Both the position numbers and the translations under genes were made by a program. From the NCBI GenBank assembly GCA_002368645.1, contig DFEE01000004.1, forward strand, positions 253-47,482: 47,230 nucleotides of DNA. The letters run 5' to 3'. Source of the DNA: Bacteroidales bacterium UBA3810 (GTDB lineage: Bacteria > Bacteroidota > Bacteroidia > Bacteroidales > Paludibacteraceae). The notes under the pieces are model-generated. The model saw only the letters and a list, made by a program, of their open reading frames with translations, had not been told where the DNA came from and searched no databases. The first letter of the stretch is position 1; each line of letters begins with the position of its first letter. Shown here one piece after another: positions 15,538 to 25,002 of the stretch.

Positions 15538-17325
15538 TTAGAACCCTAAGAGATTATATTTCTTACCGTCTTTAAGAATAAATATCTGTCCGTTCTCAAT
15601 TATTTTGCGGGCACCTGAAGAAGGCTTCCCGTTATGTACATCCTCGATATCGGTACTCCCGTCAATCTTAGTGACGCGGAGATAGGTGTAGCGGCCGGCT
15701 TTACCGAACTTAATGATATCGCCGATGGTCGGCTCGTCTGTCGCATAGACCCACATCTCGAACATACGCTTGTAGTCCCAAAGGCTGACGTAATTATCGT
15801 CGTCACCGGTCACGTTGTAGGTGTAGTCAGCGCCCATAGTGACATACTCAGGACATTCGATCTCTAAGTTCCACATGAGTGTTACGCTATCATAGGGCAC
15901 AAAAGTGGAGTAAAAAGCGAAATACCTGTAACTGATATCACCCGCGTAGCGAGCCTGATAGCGGTAATAGGGAGAGGTGGCATGCTCGAAATTGATGTCA
16001 ATAGTATCACCATGTACACCTGTCTCGTAGCCTAATTCAGCAATGGCGTCGATGTCTTGGTAGTTCTCCCATGTCGGCATAATACCATTAAGCATGATAT
16101 AGGGTTCATACCCATTAGCACTAATGGTGTTGTCGGTATAGTATGTCTCAGTCGCGCCTATCCGATTATTGCATTCCGCCGCATAAATGCCGAATGTATC
16201 AGCTTCATTGAAATTAGAGATAACCACTTTAAAGGGCTTGTCTAACAGGAGCCCCTCGCTCATGACTTCTCCGTAAGCGGAGGTGGTCTTAATGGGGAAG
16301 GTCAGCAGTTTGCCATACCGTTTGAACGCAGCATTGGATAGCGTTGAGAGATTCGAATTATTCGCTGTAGAGGAGGCTAATACATTGCCGTCTTCGTCTT
16401 GAATCTCCATATGTAAATCTGTTACATTGAGAGCATTATTCGCAGTATAGTTGCTCTGATTGATACTTAGAGCCACGGACACGGATTTGACATAGAGAGG
16501 GGCTTGCAGCGCGTTATAGTGAGTCTCAATATGGTCAATAAGGGTCGTGTCTGTGCCATAGAGGAACTTTCCGTTCTCGTCATATAGCACCATGGAGAGA
16601 CCTCCCTCTTGGATAGGCTCGGCTAAGGTCAATGGCCATAATCCGTCGGAACTGGATCCGGAAGGCAGGCCACCGGCGCATAAACCGCTCTTCTCCGCTG
16701 AAAAATCGGAACGCTTGGCGAGCATCTGATACTTATCGGTTGTGCCATCGGCAAAGGTAACGGTTTGCAACGGAATAGTCATCTGCCATACTTGTCCGTC
16801 ATCACCGTTGGCTCCCATAGCGTAAGCCTCATCCCAGCCACCGGCCGGAGTGATGGAGTCGGTGAATGAATAGTTGTCGGTCATGCCGTAGAGGGCATTC
16901 TCGACCTCAGAGGGCCAGCGCGTACCTACAGGCGTGTCGTATTTTACTTTGGTGTACGCACCGGTTGCGGTGATAGGCCATACCCATGCTTTGATGGAGT
17001 CAGACCATGCACCAATGACACCATTGGAAGAGAGCCATGTGCCTCGTCCTGCCTCGTCAATACCGAGAAAGAAGGTGCCATAAGGCATTGAGTAGCCGGC
17101 TTTGGCAGCATTTGCCTTACGGACAGGTGCCTCTTGTTGAGGAACTATTTCCTCCTGCATGACGGGAGTCGGAACACGCCAGTCGCGAGTCGGACCCGTG
17201 ATATGTTTAGCCGCTAACTCCTTTTGTAATTGGGAAGCGGGGTGGGGGAAAGATGCTAATCTCTGTTGTGCGGTAGCAGTCAGTATGCCCGCAGATAGAA
17301 GTATAAATAGTGCAATCTTTTTCAT
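15538..17325 (-). CDS. Secreted protein of the SusCD locus with C-terminal tag
   Basis: 595 residues from MKKIALFILLS; the frame also allows a start ten codons earlier, overlapping nothing, but MKK gives the normal signal peptide (cleavage near TATAQ). No enzyme motif was recognised; the protein is Thr/Asp/Tyr-rich and probably beta-rich. It ends in ARKIIENGQIFILKDGKKYN followed by LLGF, the same pattern as the end of the 1804-residue protein at 2059-7473. It follows the DUF4302 lipoprotein by 4 bp and precedes the rseC-like gene by 4 bp, so it belongs to the SusCD transcription unit by spacing. Likely exported to the cell surface; function unknown. Confidence 0.8.
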   Translation of the reverse strand: MKKIALFILLSAGILTATAQQRLASFPHPASQLQKELAAKHITGPTRDWRVPTPVMQEEIVPQQEAPVRKANAAKAGYSMPYGTFFLGIDEAGRGTWLSSNGVIGAWSDSIKAWVWPITATGAYTKVKYDTPVGTRWPSEVENALYGMTDNYSFTDSITPAGGWDEAYAMGANGDDGQVWQMTIPLQTVTFADGTTDKYQMLAKRSDFSAEKSGLCAGGLPSGSSSDGLWPLTLAEPIQEGGLSMVLYDENGKFLYGTDTTLIDHIETHYNALQAPLYVKSVSVALSINQSNYTANNALNVTDLHMEIQDEDGNVLASSTANNSNLSTLSNAAFKRYGKLLTFPIKTTSAYGEVMSEGLLLDKPFKVVISNFNEADTFGIYAAECNNRIGATETYYTDNTISANGYEPYIMLNGIMPTWENYQDIDAIAELGYETGVHGDTIDINFEHATSPYYRYQARYAGDISYRYFAFYSTFVPYDSVTLMWNLEIECPEYVTMGADYTYNVTGDDDNYVSLWDYKRMFEMWVYATDEPTIGDIIKFGKAGRYTYLRVTKIDGSTDIEDVHNGKPSSGARKIIENGQIFILKDGKKYNLLGF

Positions 17326-17329
17326 AATC

Positions 17330-18637
17330 TTACAAGGATTTAATGTCCGCAACAAATTTAATCACCTTTGTGGGGTCAGTAGTAGAAGTCAATGCCATCT
17401 CAACCATATTGAGTTGTGAGCCGGAGTAGGATTCTGCCGTAAAGGTGTCGCAGAAGATATCACTAAAGAGTGCGGCACCGTCCGCTACTGTGCTGCCTAA
17501 ACGTAACAACAGGGGCTCGATGGACTTGTCGGCAGAACGATAGGTAAACCGAATACGGTTCGCCACATTGGAATAACGGAGGTTCAGATAGCCTTGGAAC
17601 AACTTGCCTTCTACTGAATAGTTAACAAGCAGCAGGTAACTGTAGTCATTATTATTCACCCTACGGCGGGCATAGTTGATATTATGAATCTTTGCTCCGT
17701 TTGCCTCAGCAGCGGCTTTGATTGTTTCAATGGCTGCGTTGGTAGTGGCATCTGTGCCGTCAGGTCTGTAGGACCAGATAGCGCCTTTGTTGAACTTGAA
17801 ATTAAAATAATCCGCGGCACTGTACTCTGACACGAAATAAACGGCAGGGTCAGCTGTGCAAACAAGCTTAGAAGTATCTTCGTTGAGCACAAAGTCTTTA
17901 GCACTGATACCGGAAGCCGTCGGGCTTTGATTGTAGAAGTGCATGGCACCCGGAGTAACCACAAACCCTAATACCGTGTCGGCATTATTACGTGTGTAGG
18001 TCAAAGTTCCTTCGTTATAGGTCATCGTCAATATAGTGTCATAACCTATGTACGTAAACTCTGCCTCATCGTTACCGGTGAAAGTCATTGCATTAAAGTT
18101 ATCAATAAGTTCGAAATAATGTTCCCAATTTTCGGTCTCATTCATCTTGAACATATCAATATATGCCGATCTCTTCTTGCTCTTCAAGTAGAAATAATTA
18201 GGCGTTGAGTTCATGATTACAAACTCGTAGTCACCGTTATATCCTATACCATCGCTCAGCGGGTCAGAGAATATATGCAGTATATCGTTATAGCTGTTGA
18301 ATGTCAGTGTCACGGATTGTGTATAATCAATATCCCAAAGGCTTGTATCCACTTTATAGGCGTCATTGGAACTGATTGGGTTTTTAGCGGAAACGACAAC
18401 GGAACCATTCTTGTCGAAGTGGCAAATCAAGACATATCCGGCAGCATCCGGCGTCGGGAAATAGCGCATTTCCCACCCGTTAGGGGCGTCCGTAAGATAG
18501 GTGATTGCTTTTTCGCGTTGTTCTATTAAGCGCTCCGCAGCTGTTTTGTCAAACAGGTTACCTTCCTCTCGAGAGCATGAGGCAAATACCATTAGTATGG
18601 CTGATAGTATCAATACAGTCTTTTTCATCTTATTCAT
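17330..18637 (-). CDS. DUF4302-type lipoprotein
   Basis: 435 residues. Signal peptide with lipobox FASC (Cys near residue 20), so a lipoprotein, probably outer-membrane. After the Cys the sequence (EEGNLFDKTAAERL, then APNGWEMRYFPTPDAAGY) matches the start of DUF4302 proteins, which occur in Bacteroidetes SusCD loci next to zinc-metallopeptidase lipoproteins, as here. Function unknown. The start codon overlaps the stop of the upstream metallopeptidase by 8 bp; an ATG three codons later (18628) would abolish the overlap. Confidence 0.8.
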   Translation of the reverse strand: MNKMKKTVLILSAILMVFASCSREEGNLFDKTAAERLIEQREKAITYLTDAPNGWEMRYFPTPDAAGYVLICHFDKNGSVVVSAKNPISSNDAYKVDTSLWDIDYTQSVTLTFNSYNDILHIFSDPLSDGIGYNGDYEFVIMNSTPNYFYLKSKKRSAYIDMFKMNETENWEHYFELIDNFNAMTFTGNDEAEFTYIGYDTILTMTYNEGTLTYTRNNADTVLGFVVTPGAMHFYNQSPTASGISAKDFVLNEDTSKLVCTADPAVYFVSEYSAADYFNFKFNKGAIWSYRPDGTDATTNAAIETIKAAAEANGAKIHNINYARRRVNNNDYSYLLLVNYSVEGKLFQGYLNLRYSNVANRIRFTYRSADKSIEPLLLRLGSTVADGAALFSDIFCDTFTAESYSGSQLNMVEMALTSTTDPTKVIKFVADIKSL

Positions 18638-19571
18638 AGTACTTGTACAGTTGGTTCATAACTACTTCTTCGGTCATATTGTCTTGACGGCGTTGTACTT
18701 CAGCACGAATGGAGTCAAGACTGTAATTGTACTTCTCCAAGAGCCAGGTCTTGCAGTAATTGATTTTGAGTTGAATGGTTGAAGTACCTTCTTGGTCTTC
18801 ATTGACGGAAACTATATGGGTGTGGTCTTCTGCCATTTCAAACCCTCGTTTAGCCCAAACAGCACGGGTATCGGTGATATAGGAAGATATTACTTCTACG
18901 AAATCTTCGTGCGCCTCAGCCATGGAGTAGGGGGTAACAAATCCCATAGAGTAGGCTTCTTCGTCCGTATGATATTGCCAGCCCTGAGAGTCATATTTGC
19001 CTGCACTGATGCGCTCGTATTCCTTGGGGAAGGACTTTGTCTGGTGCAGAATATGGCTGAACTCGTGGTGCATAACGTGGAAGATATATTGGTTCATCCA
19101 CGCCATGTTCTTGAGGTCAAAACCATTCATGTTGTAGAGCGTAATCTTAACACCGCCTTCAGCAACACCGAGTACCTCTGTTCCTTGTTCCGCATTGATG
19201 GCGGGAGAACCTAAAACATTGATAATCCGAGGTGCATAGAGTTTCAAGAACTCGGGATTAATCTGCTTCGCATACACATCAATCCAGAGATACTTGACAG
19301 CGCAAGCCACCTGCTTACTTAAATCGTACTTGCAGGGTACAAGGTTATAATCCATGTCGGTCGTTTCGTCACCTAATTTATATTGGAAAGCAATATTATA
19401 GGGTACAAGTAGACTGTCATACAGGAATTTGTCAAAGGGGTAGGTGTACGATGCAGAATCCAATACCGGTACATTAGCAAATATACTGGTATCTGATATT
19501 TTATCGCGGTCGCACGCGGTAAGGGTGATTAGCGCCAATAGTGCGATTCCTACTAAATGTCTATTCTTCAT
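18630..19571 (-). CDS. Putative zinc-metallopeptidase lipoprotein
   Basis: 313 residues. Signal peptide with lipobox LTAC (Cys 20). The zinc motif HEFSH lies at about residues 169-173, with another His at 176 (HExxHxxH), and an acidic third-ligand candidate follows in EEAYSMGF or EDFVEV. This matches the putative zinc-binding metallopeptidase family of Bacteroidetes (Peptidase_Mx1), usually encoded beside SusC/SusD and DUF4302 proteins. Likely acts on peptides or glycoproteins at the cell surface. 15 bp after susD. Confidence 0.85.
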   Translation of the reverse strand: MKNRHLVGIALLALITLTACDRDKISDTSIFANVPVLDSASYTYPFDKFLYDSLLVPYNIAFQYKLGDETTDMDYNLVPCKYDLSKQVACAVKYLWIDVYAKQINPEFLKLYAPRIINVLGSPAINAEQGTEVLGVAEGGVKITLYNMNGFDLKNMAWMNQYIFHVMHHEFSHILHQTKSFPKEYERISAGKYDSQGWQYHTDEEAYSMGFVTPYSMAEAHEDFVEVISSYITDTRAVWAKRGFEMAEDHTHIVSVNEDQEGTSTIQLKINYCKTWLLEKYNYSLDSIRAEVQRRQDNMTEEVVMNQLYKYYE

Positions 19572-19586
19572 AATTAATCCTTTCTC

Positions 19587-21305
19587 TTATTGTACATCAA
19601 AGGGAACTAATTGGGGGGTCTCACCTTTTAATTCTACATACAACTCCAAGTCGTTCTTTGTGGCTGGAGCCTCTGCGGCGTTCACGGTCTCTTGGTCACC
19701 GAGTATGACACGGGGGTTGGCTTTTTGTCCGGCTAAGATGGCTTCTTGGGGCAATTGCAAAGCGCGACGGTCATCGTTCCATACCAGGGTCTTGGTTACT
19801 ATGGGATAACCTATTTCGTGCTGAATCTCAATGCCGTAGCGTTTAATATCAAAGATACGCTCTCCGTCATGGAGTTTCTCAAATCGGCGAAGTGCCAGTA
19901 CGCACCAAATGTAGGGCTTTTGCTCCTCGCTGATGGTCCAGGATGAGGACATATCGTAATTGTGCAAGGTCGGGCAAATTTGCGAAGCCATGGATTGGGG
20001 TGACACAACGGCTTTCTCATTGGCTACTCTATAGTAGCTATTGATACGAGCATCAGTCAAGTCTTTGGTGCAAAGCCAACTCTTGCAGTAAACATTCATA
20101 TCTTCTACTGCTGCAGCTGTTTGTCCCAACATAATCTCTGCTTCGGCACGGGCAAGCAATACTTCACCGGCGGTCAACTCACGACGGATAATATGGGCGT
20201 AGCCGATACCGGCTATCTTGTCGGTGTACTCGAAAGCAATATCGATTTTAGCGAGGAAACCGCCGAAGTTCTGGTTGTACTGCCAAATATTACACCCTGG
20301 AAAACGATCGTCCCAGCAGGGACCACTACCGGTCAACACAGCGTCTTTAGGTATACGGTTGAAGGTATAACGGCAGTAACTGGGTACAAATGTGTACAAG
20401 AAGTAGGACATGGTGTTGACAATCATCAGATTGCTGTTGTCTGCCACATCTACCCAAGCGTTGCGCTCCTCTTCACCATTACCTAACGCCTTGGCACTGG
20501 CTGCATTGAACATCATTTTGCGCGCATCTGTTGCGCTGGTGCCTAAGACTCTGTTGGCATGTTCGATAACCTTTTCGTACTCACGGGTGAAAAGGTAGAA
20601 CTTCGCCGCAAAGGCGTGGGCAGCCTGCACATTAAAATGGTATTTCGGTACCGTGTAATAACTATCGGAAACCCATTGAAGCGCCTGCTCAAGGTCTTGC
20701 CTTATATGGGAATAGGTACTTTGTACAGAACCACGGTCATAGTCTGGCTTAACGGCTGTCTCTGCTGCTGTCATATAATGAATACCCAAGTCATTGAGCG
20801 AAGCCACAGAGTCCTTATAGGCTTGGCAGAAGATGTTTACCAAGATGAAGTGGTTGTAAGCGCGAATCAGTAGGGCTTCTGCCTTCTCGGCAGTGAAATC
20901 ATCATTGGGGTTGGCCGCCTCTAAATCGGCAATGGCACTCAAAGCTTGGTTCGCCACTGCGATATTCTTATAGCAGTGCTCCCATAAGCTATACGGGGTG
21001 TCTTGTGATATTTCCGCCGTTACATCTTCCCAAGCAAAAAGCTGGTTGTAGGTCTGGTTGAAAGGCACCTTATTATTAACATGTCCCCGTGAATCAGGCG
21101 TGTCGTTATCAACGGTATTGTCGGACATCATCTCGCCGATAGAGGCTATGTTGGCAAAATCGTAGCCGTTGACTAACAGCAACCTTACTTTCTGACGCGT
21201 ATTGATTTCGGCACGCTCATCCGGGTTCTTGTCTAAGAAGTGGCAGCTCGTCAGCGAGAGCGTCAGCACACCTATTATAAATAATGTATATTTCTTCATA
21301 TTCAT
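19587..21305 (-). CDS. SusD/RagB-family nutrient-binding lipoprotein
   Basis: 572 residues. Signal peptide with lipobox LTSC followed by HFLDKNPDERAE, the common SusD N-terminus. The TPR-containing region (LIRAYNHFILVNIFCQAY; HANRVLG) and the C-terminal RRFEKLHDGERIFDIKRYG block are SusD hallmarks. SusD lipoproteins cap the SusC porin and bind its ligand outside the cell. The ligand is not readable from sequence; the metallopeptidase neighbour and absence of any glycoside hydrolase suggest peptide or glycopeptide rather than polysaccharide uptake. Confidence 0.95.
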   Translation of the reverse strand: MNMKKYTLFIIGVLTLSLTSCHFLDKNPDERAEINTRQKVRLLLVNGYDFANIASIGEMMSDNTVDNDTPDSRGHVNNKVPFNQTYNQLFAWEDVTAEISQDTPYSLWEHCYKNIAVANQALSAIADLEAANPNDDFTAEKAEALLIRAYNHFILVNIFCQAYKDSVASLNDLGIHYMTAAETAVKPDYDRGSVQSTYSHIRQDLEQALQWVSDSYYTVPKYHFNVQAAHAFAAKFYLFTREYEKVIEHANRVLGTSATDARKMMFNAASAKALGNGEEERNAWVDVADNSNLMIVNTMSYFLYTFVPSYCRYTFNRIPKDAVLTGSGPCWDDRFPGCNIWQYNQNFGGFLAKIDIAFEYTDKIAGIGYAHIIRRELTAGEVLLARAEAEIMLGQTAAAVEDMNVYCKSWLCTKDLTDARINSYYRVANEKAVVSPQSMASQICPTLHNYDMSSSWTISEEQKPYIWCVLALRRFEKLHDGERIFDIKRYGIEIQHEIGYPIVTKTLVWNDDRRALQLPQEAILAGQKANPRVILGDQETVNAAEAPATKNDLELYVELKGETPQLVPFDVQ

Positions 21306-21311
21306 TCCTCC

Positions 21312-24300
21312 TTAAAAGCCTAAACGAAGGGTTAATGTAAACTGTCTTGGAACAGGCGAACTTACACCTCCGGAGTTATAGTATTCGGGGTCTTGCCCGT
21401 TCAACTTCTTATCTGCGTAGAGCAGAGCTAAGTTGGTACCGCTGAGTTTAGCCGAGAAAGAACTAACCACATTTTGGTTCTCAAACCATTTCTTCGGGAA
21501 ACTGTATTCTACGAAGATTTCCTTCAAACGGATGAAGTCACCTTTTGCTACGCGTACATCGCTGTAGTTATAGGCTGAGTAGGCATAGTTGAGTCCTTGG
21601 ATGGTCTCAAACTGGCGTTTGGACGGGATGACGGGAATATTGGTGGTGTTTTCATCACCGGGTACCGACCAACGGTTCTTCATCTCTTTCGCTGACGCTG
21701 TCAGGTCAGAATAGTCAGAAGCATACACATTGGTGAGATTGCTTAATCTCAGTTTGTTACCAAAGCTGTAGGTGAAGAATACGCCAATCTTCAAGTCCTT
21801 GTAAATGGTGAAGGTGTTGTTGAACGAACCGTAGATGGTGGGGTCAATTGAGCCCTCATACTTCAAGTATCCGTAGTCGTAGTCTTGGAAGTTAATCTCC
21901 GAGTAGTTCGAGGGATCATACTTCTTGGTATGTTCTTTGTCTGCCCAGAAGGTCGGAAGTCCTTCATCGGTGAGCCCTGCAAATTCTATACTGAACAAGG
22001 CACCAATGGGGAAATCTTCCAATCTGCCCCAGCCATTAAGGAGTTGGTAAACACGGCTATAGGAGTTCAGCCTTGTAATCTTGTTGGTCGAGTGCGAGAA
22101 GATAAGGTCTGTTGTCCAACGGAAGTTCTTCTTGTCTATGTTGATGGTTGAAATAGTAAATTCTTCACCGCTTGACTCCATTTGGGCGTCATTGGCGAGT
22201 TTACTGATTTGTCCACCTACACCGGCGGTCTGTACATAACCAATCAAGTCATAGTTGTTACGGTGGTAGTAGTCAAACTCTATGTTGATGCGGTTCTTGA
22301 CAAAACCGAAGGCTACACCGATATTGAACTCATGTTTCTTCTCGTAGGTCAACTCGCTGTTCTCAAGGTCAACTAATTGAATACCGGTCTCGGACAAGTT
22401 AGCCAAGTGTCTCCACGGGTTGTACGCTTCGAACACGGCAAGTGAGTTGGTCACGGAAGCGGGACCACGGTCGGCAGTCAGTGAGTAACTGAGTTTGAGG
22501 GTAGCATTGGTCCACCATTCGGTGAAGGTGGGCTGCCACCATCTTTCCTCGTGTGCGTTCCAAGCACCGGACACATTCCATGTAGGCAGCCAACGGGCTT
22601 TGACGCTCTTACCTAACTTGTTGGTTCCCTCATAGCGGATAGTACCGTTGATGGTATAACGGGCTTTATAGGAGTAAGTCGCCATGCCGAAGAAAGCCAA
22701 GTTGCGGTAGTAACTGAGTGAGCGCCCATAGTAGGTTCCACCTTCCTCCTGTTGCTGCTTGAACATCTGATAGGTGGTATAAGGAATACCGCCGTTATTG
22801 TATTGGTAGCCATAGCCTTCAAAGGCGACGGAAGTACGGTCAGAGGCGTTCATCTCTGCACCTGCAAAAACGCTGATGATATGGTCATCACCTTCGCTGC
22901 CGTCATTGGCAAAACCGTGGTTATAACTGATTGTACCGCGGAAGTCATAGGCTAATAATTCATTGGTCCTGAGGGTGTAGATACCACCGGCAGGAAGTAC
23001 CGTGACGGGCAATGCAGAGGCTACATCCGGATCGGTGTATAAGTATGTATTGGCATCACGAATCAAGTCATTTTCAGTCTCCTCATCCACACCGGCACGG
23101 TATGCGCGGGCTTGGTTGGAGTTGTCCTTGATATGGTGCTCCATACGGTTGTTCTGATAACGAATAGCACCCAAGGCACTGACTTGCAGACCTTTGACTG
23201 GCGTCCAGTCTAATTGGGCTTGGAACTTAAGGTCCGTTACTTTCACGTCCATGTAGTTATTCTCCAACTCATCAAAGATATTGAATCCGCAGTAGTTACG
23301 ACGATAAGTCGCTTTTGGATCCAAGGCACGGGAGGAGTTCATGGAGAAGGAGAAGGGGTTGATATCGAACTCACGGCTAACGGCACCGGTTACTACGTCG
23401 GTTTGTTGAGATGTTGTACCGGGAGCGGTCTGCTGACGATAACTACCGGAAGTGTTGATGCCGAGGTTGAGTTTCTGTTTGTTGCCGGCAGGCAGCAAAT
23501 CGAAATTAGCTTTGACATTACCGGTATAACGTTGTACATCGGATTTCTTATACCATCCGGGGTCGTAGAGTGCGGACAAGGAGGCATAAACCTGTGCACG
23601 ATCTGTACCGGCGGAGAAGGAAACGGCATGGTTCATCATGATGGTGTGGTTGAACAGTTCGTCGAACCAGTTGGTGTTCCTAATCTCGGCATCGTGGAGA
23701 TAGTTGTTGATGGCTTGGGTCGTGTTCTGCAAACCATAAGTTCCATCGGTTGGGTTGTATGTGTCAATCAAAGTGAACATACGACCATAAACACCGCTGT
23801 TTTTAGCCGTTGATAGATTAGAAGCCTCGAGCCAGCCTTTATCACGCATCTCTTGGTAAATACCCATTTGCTCCTGAGAGTTACTGATATTGTAGTCGGA
23901 GTAAGACGGTTTCATACGGTAGGTGAACTCGCCGGTATAGCTTAAATGAGATTGTCCCGCTTTACCTTTCTTGGTCGTTACGACGATAACACCCGCCATG
24001 GCTCGTGCACCGTAAATAGAGGTGGCGGAACCATCCTTAAGAATTTGGAAGGACTCAATATCATCGGCGTTTAAGCCGGCGATAGAACTGGCAATAAGGG
24101 TCGTAGCGTCACCGCTGGATAAATCGTCTGCACTTAGTTCTACTGCATCTTCCAATACAACACCATCCACTACCCACAGGGGCTTGGAGGCACCGTAGAT
24201 AGAGGTTGCACCACGAACACGAATCTTTGGAGCAGTACCGAATGTACCACTCACGTTTTGTACACTAACGCCGGAAGAACGTCCTTCCAGGCTTCGGCTG

Positions 24301-24701
24301 ATATCAGCCACACCATCCAATTTAGCGTTTTCGGCATCAACACGAGTAGCAGCGCCGGTGAACAAACGTTTGTCTTGTTTGACCATACCGGTTACTACCA
24401 CTTCTTGAATCTGTTGGGCATCTGTCCGCAAAGTTACTTTCACTTTGGGTTTCACGGGCACCGTCTCGGTTTTATAACCCATGTAGTTGATGATGAGGTT
24501 CTTAACGCCTGCTGGAACATCTAACTCGAAGAATCCGTCAAAGTCGGTTACCGTACCGATTGTAGTGCCTTCCGCCTCTACATCAGCACCGATAACAGTC
24601 TGACCGGTTTCATCAAAAATCGTTCCCTCTACATGCGTCTGAGCGACAATCGCGCCCACAGACAAAAGCATACATGCTAAAAGGGTCTTTACTCTTTTCA
24701 T
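21312..24701 (-). CDS. SusC/RagA-family TonB-dependent outer-membrane transporter
   Basis: 1129 residues. Signal peptide to about residue 20, then a carboxypeptidase-like regulatory domain (VEGTIFDETGQTVIGADV; TDFDGFFELDVP), a TonB-box-like segment (QQIQEVVVTGMVKQ), the plug domain (RSLEGRSSGVSVQNVSG; SIYGARAMAGVIVVTTKKG) and a long beta-barrel ending in QFTLTLRLGF with a terminal aromatic residue. The SusD gene follows after 6 bp. Transcription probably starts near 24754 from a strong-looking promoter with an inverted repeat across the start site. Confidence 0.97.
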   Translation of the reverse strand: MKRVKTLLACMLLSVGAIVAQTHVEGTIFDETGQTVIGADVEAEGTTIGTVTDFDGFFELDVPAGVKNLIINYMGYKTETVPVKPKVKVTLRTDAQQIQEVVVTGMVKQDKRLFTGAATRVDAENAKLDGVADISRSLEGRSSGVSVQNVSGTFGTAPKIRVRGATSIYGASKPLWVVDGVVLEDAVELSADDLSSGDATTLIASSIAGLNADDIESFQILKDGSATSIYGARAMAGVIVVTTKKGKAGQSHLSYTGEFTYRMKPSYSDYNISNSQEQMGIYQEMRDKGWLEASNLSTAKNSGVYGRMFTLIDTYNPTDGTYGLQNTTQAINNYLHDAEIRNTNWFDELFNHTIMMNHAVSFSAGTDRAQVYASLSALYDPGWYKKSDVQRYTGNVKANFDLLPAGNKQKLNLGINTSGSYRQQTAPGTTSQQTDVVTGAVSREFDINPFSFSMNSSRALDPKATYRRNYCGFNIFDELENNYMDVKVTDLKFQAQLDWTPVKGLQVSALGAIRYQNNRMEHHIKDNSNQARAYRAGVDEETENDLIRDANTYLYTDPDVASALPVTVLPAGGIYTLRTNELLAYDFRGTISYNHGFANDGSEGDDHIISVFAGAEMNASDRTSVAFEGYGYQYNNGGIPYTTYQMFKQQQEEGGTYYGRSLSYYRNLAFFGMATYSYKARYTINGTIRYEGTNKLGKSVKARWLPTWNVSGAWNAHEERWWQPTFTEWWTNATLKLSYSLTADRGPASVTNSLAVFEAYNPWRHLANLSETGIQLVDLENSELTYEKKHEFNIGVAFGFVKNRINIEFDYYHRNNYDLIGYVQTAGVGGQISKLANDAQMESSGEEFTISTINIDKKNFRWTTDLIFSHSTNKITRLNSYSRVYQLLNGWGRLEDFPIGALFSIEFAGLTDEGLPTFWADKEHTKKYDPSNYSEINFQDYDYGYLKYEGSIDPTIYGSFNNTFTIYKDLKIGVFFTYSFGNKLRLSNLTNVYASDYSDLTASAKEMKNRWSVPGDENTTNIPVIPSKRQFETIQGLNYAYSAYNYSDVRVAKGDFIRLKEIFVEYSFPKKWFENQNVVSSFSAKLSGTNLALLYADKKLNGQDPEYYNSGGVSSPVPRQFTLTLRLGF

Positions 24702-24738
24702 TATTATTGTTATTTATGACTATTTATCGATATGATTT

Positions 24739-24757
24739 GCTAATTCGCGAAATTAGC
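24739..24757. promoter_or_regulatory. Perfect inverted repeat at the susC transcription start
   Basis: GCTAATT-CGCGA-AATTAGC, 7-bp arms. It overlaps the expected start of transcription of the SusCD operon (near 24754). It could be an operator for a dimeric regulator or a 5'-end hairpin of the mRNA. Confidence 0.5.
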
Positions 24758-24760
24758 CCA

Positions 24761-24792
24761 CAAAAGTACTGCTTTTTTTTCAGATATGCAAA
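24761..24792 (-). promoter_or_regulatory. Promoter of the susC operon
   Basis: Minus-strand TTTG (24792-24789), 20 nt, TACTTTTG (24768-24761). No comparable promoter was found directly before susD, the rseC-like gene or rnfB. Confidence 0.75.
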
Positions 24793-24858
24793 TTTTTTTT
24801 CAAAAAAGTGTCAGTTTGTGCAATTTTTTATGAAAAAATCGAAAAATTGCTATATTTT

Positions 24859-24890
24859 TTTGGAGATTTCAAATATTTTTGCTAATTTTG
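24859..24890 (+). promoter_or_regulatory. Promoter of tRNA-Leu
   Basis: TTTG (24859-24862), 20 nt, TAATTTTG (24883-24890), ending 11 bp before the first tRNA base. Confidence 0.75.
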
Positions 24891-24901
24891 CATTGTTTTT
24901 C

Positions 24902-24982
24902 GCGGCATTGGCGGAATTGGTAGACGCGCCAGACTTAGGATCTGGTTCTTTACGAGTGAAGGTTCGAGTCCTTTATGCCGCA
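24902..24982 (+). tRNA. tRNA-Leu (anticodon UAG)
   Basis: Acceptor arms GCGGCAT / ATGCCGC pair perfectly, with discriminator A at 24982 and no encoded CCA. D-stem GCG/CGC with GGTAGA loop; anticodon stem CCAGA/TCTGG around CTTAGGA, giving anticodon TAG; long variable region as expected for leucine; T-loop TTCGAGT closed by GAAGG/CCTTT. It has its own promoter. A lipoprotein gene starts 20 bp later with no promoter visible between them. Confidence 0.96.
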
Positions 24983-25002
24983 CTTCCTAAAATCTTTTTG
25001 AT

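Noticed and set aside
17353..17360. Internal promoter before the 595-aa secreted protein gene
   Set aside because: A TAAATTTG -7 match exists on the minus strand, but there is no TTTG at the right distance; such matches occur by chance in AT-rich sequence.
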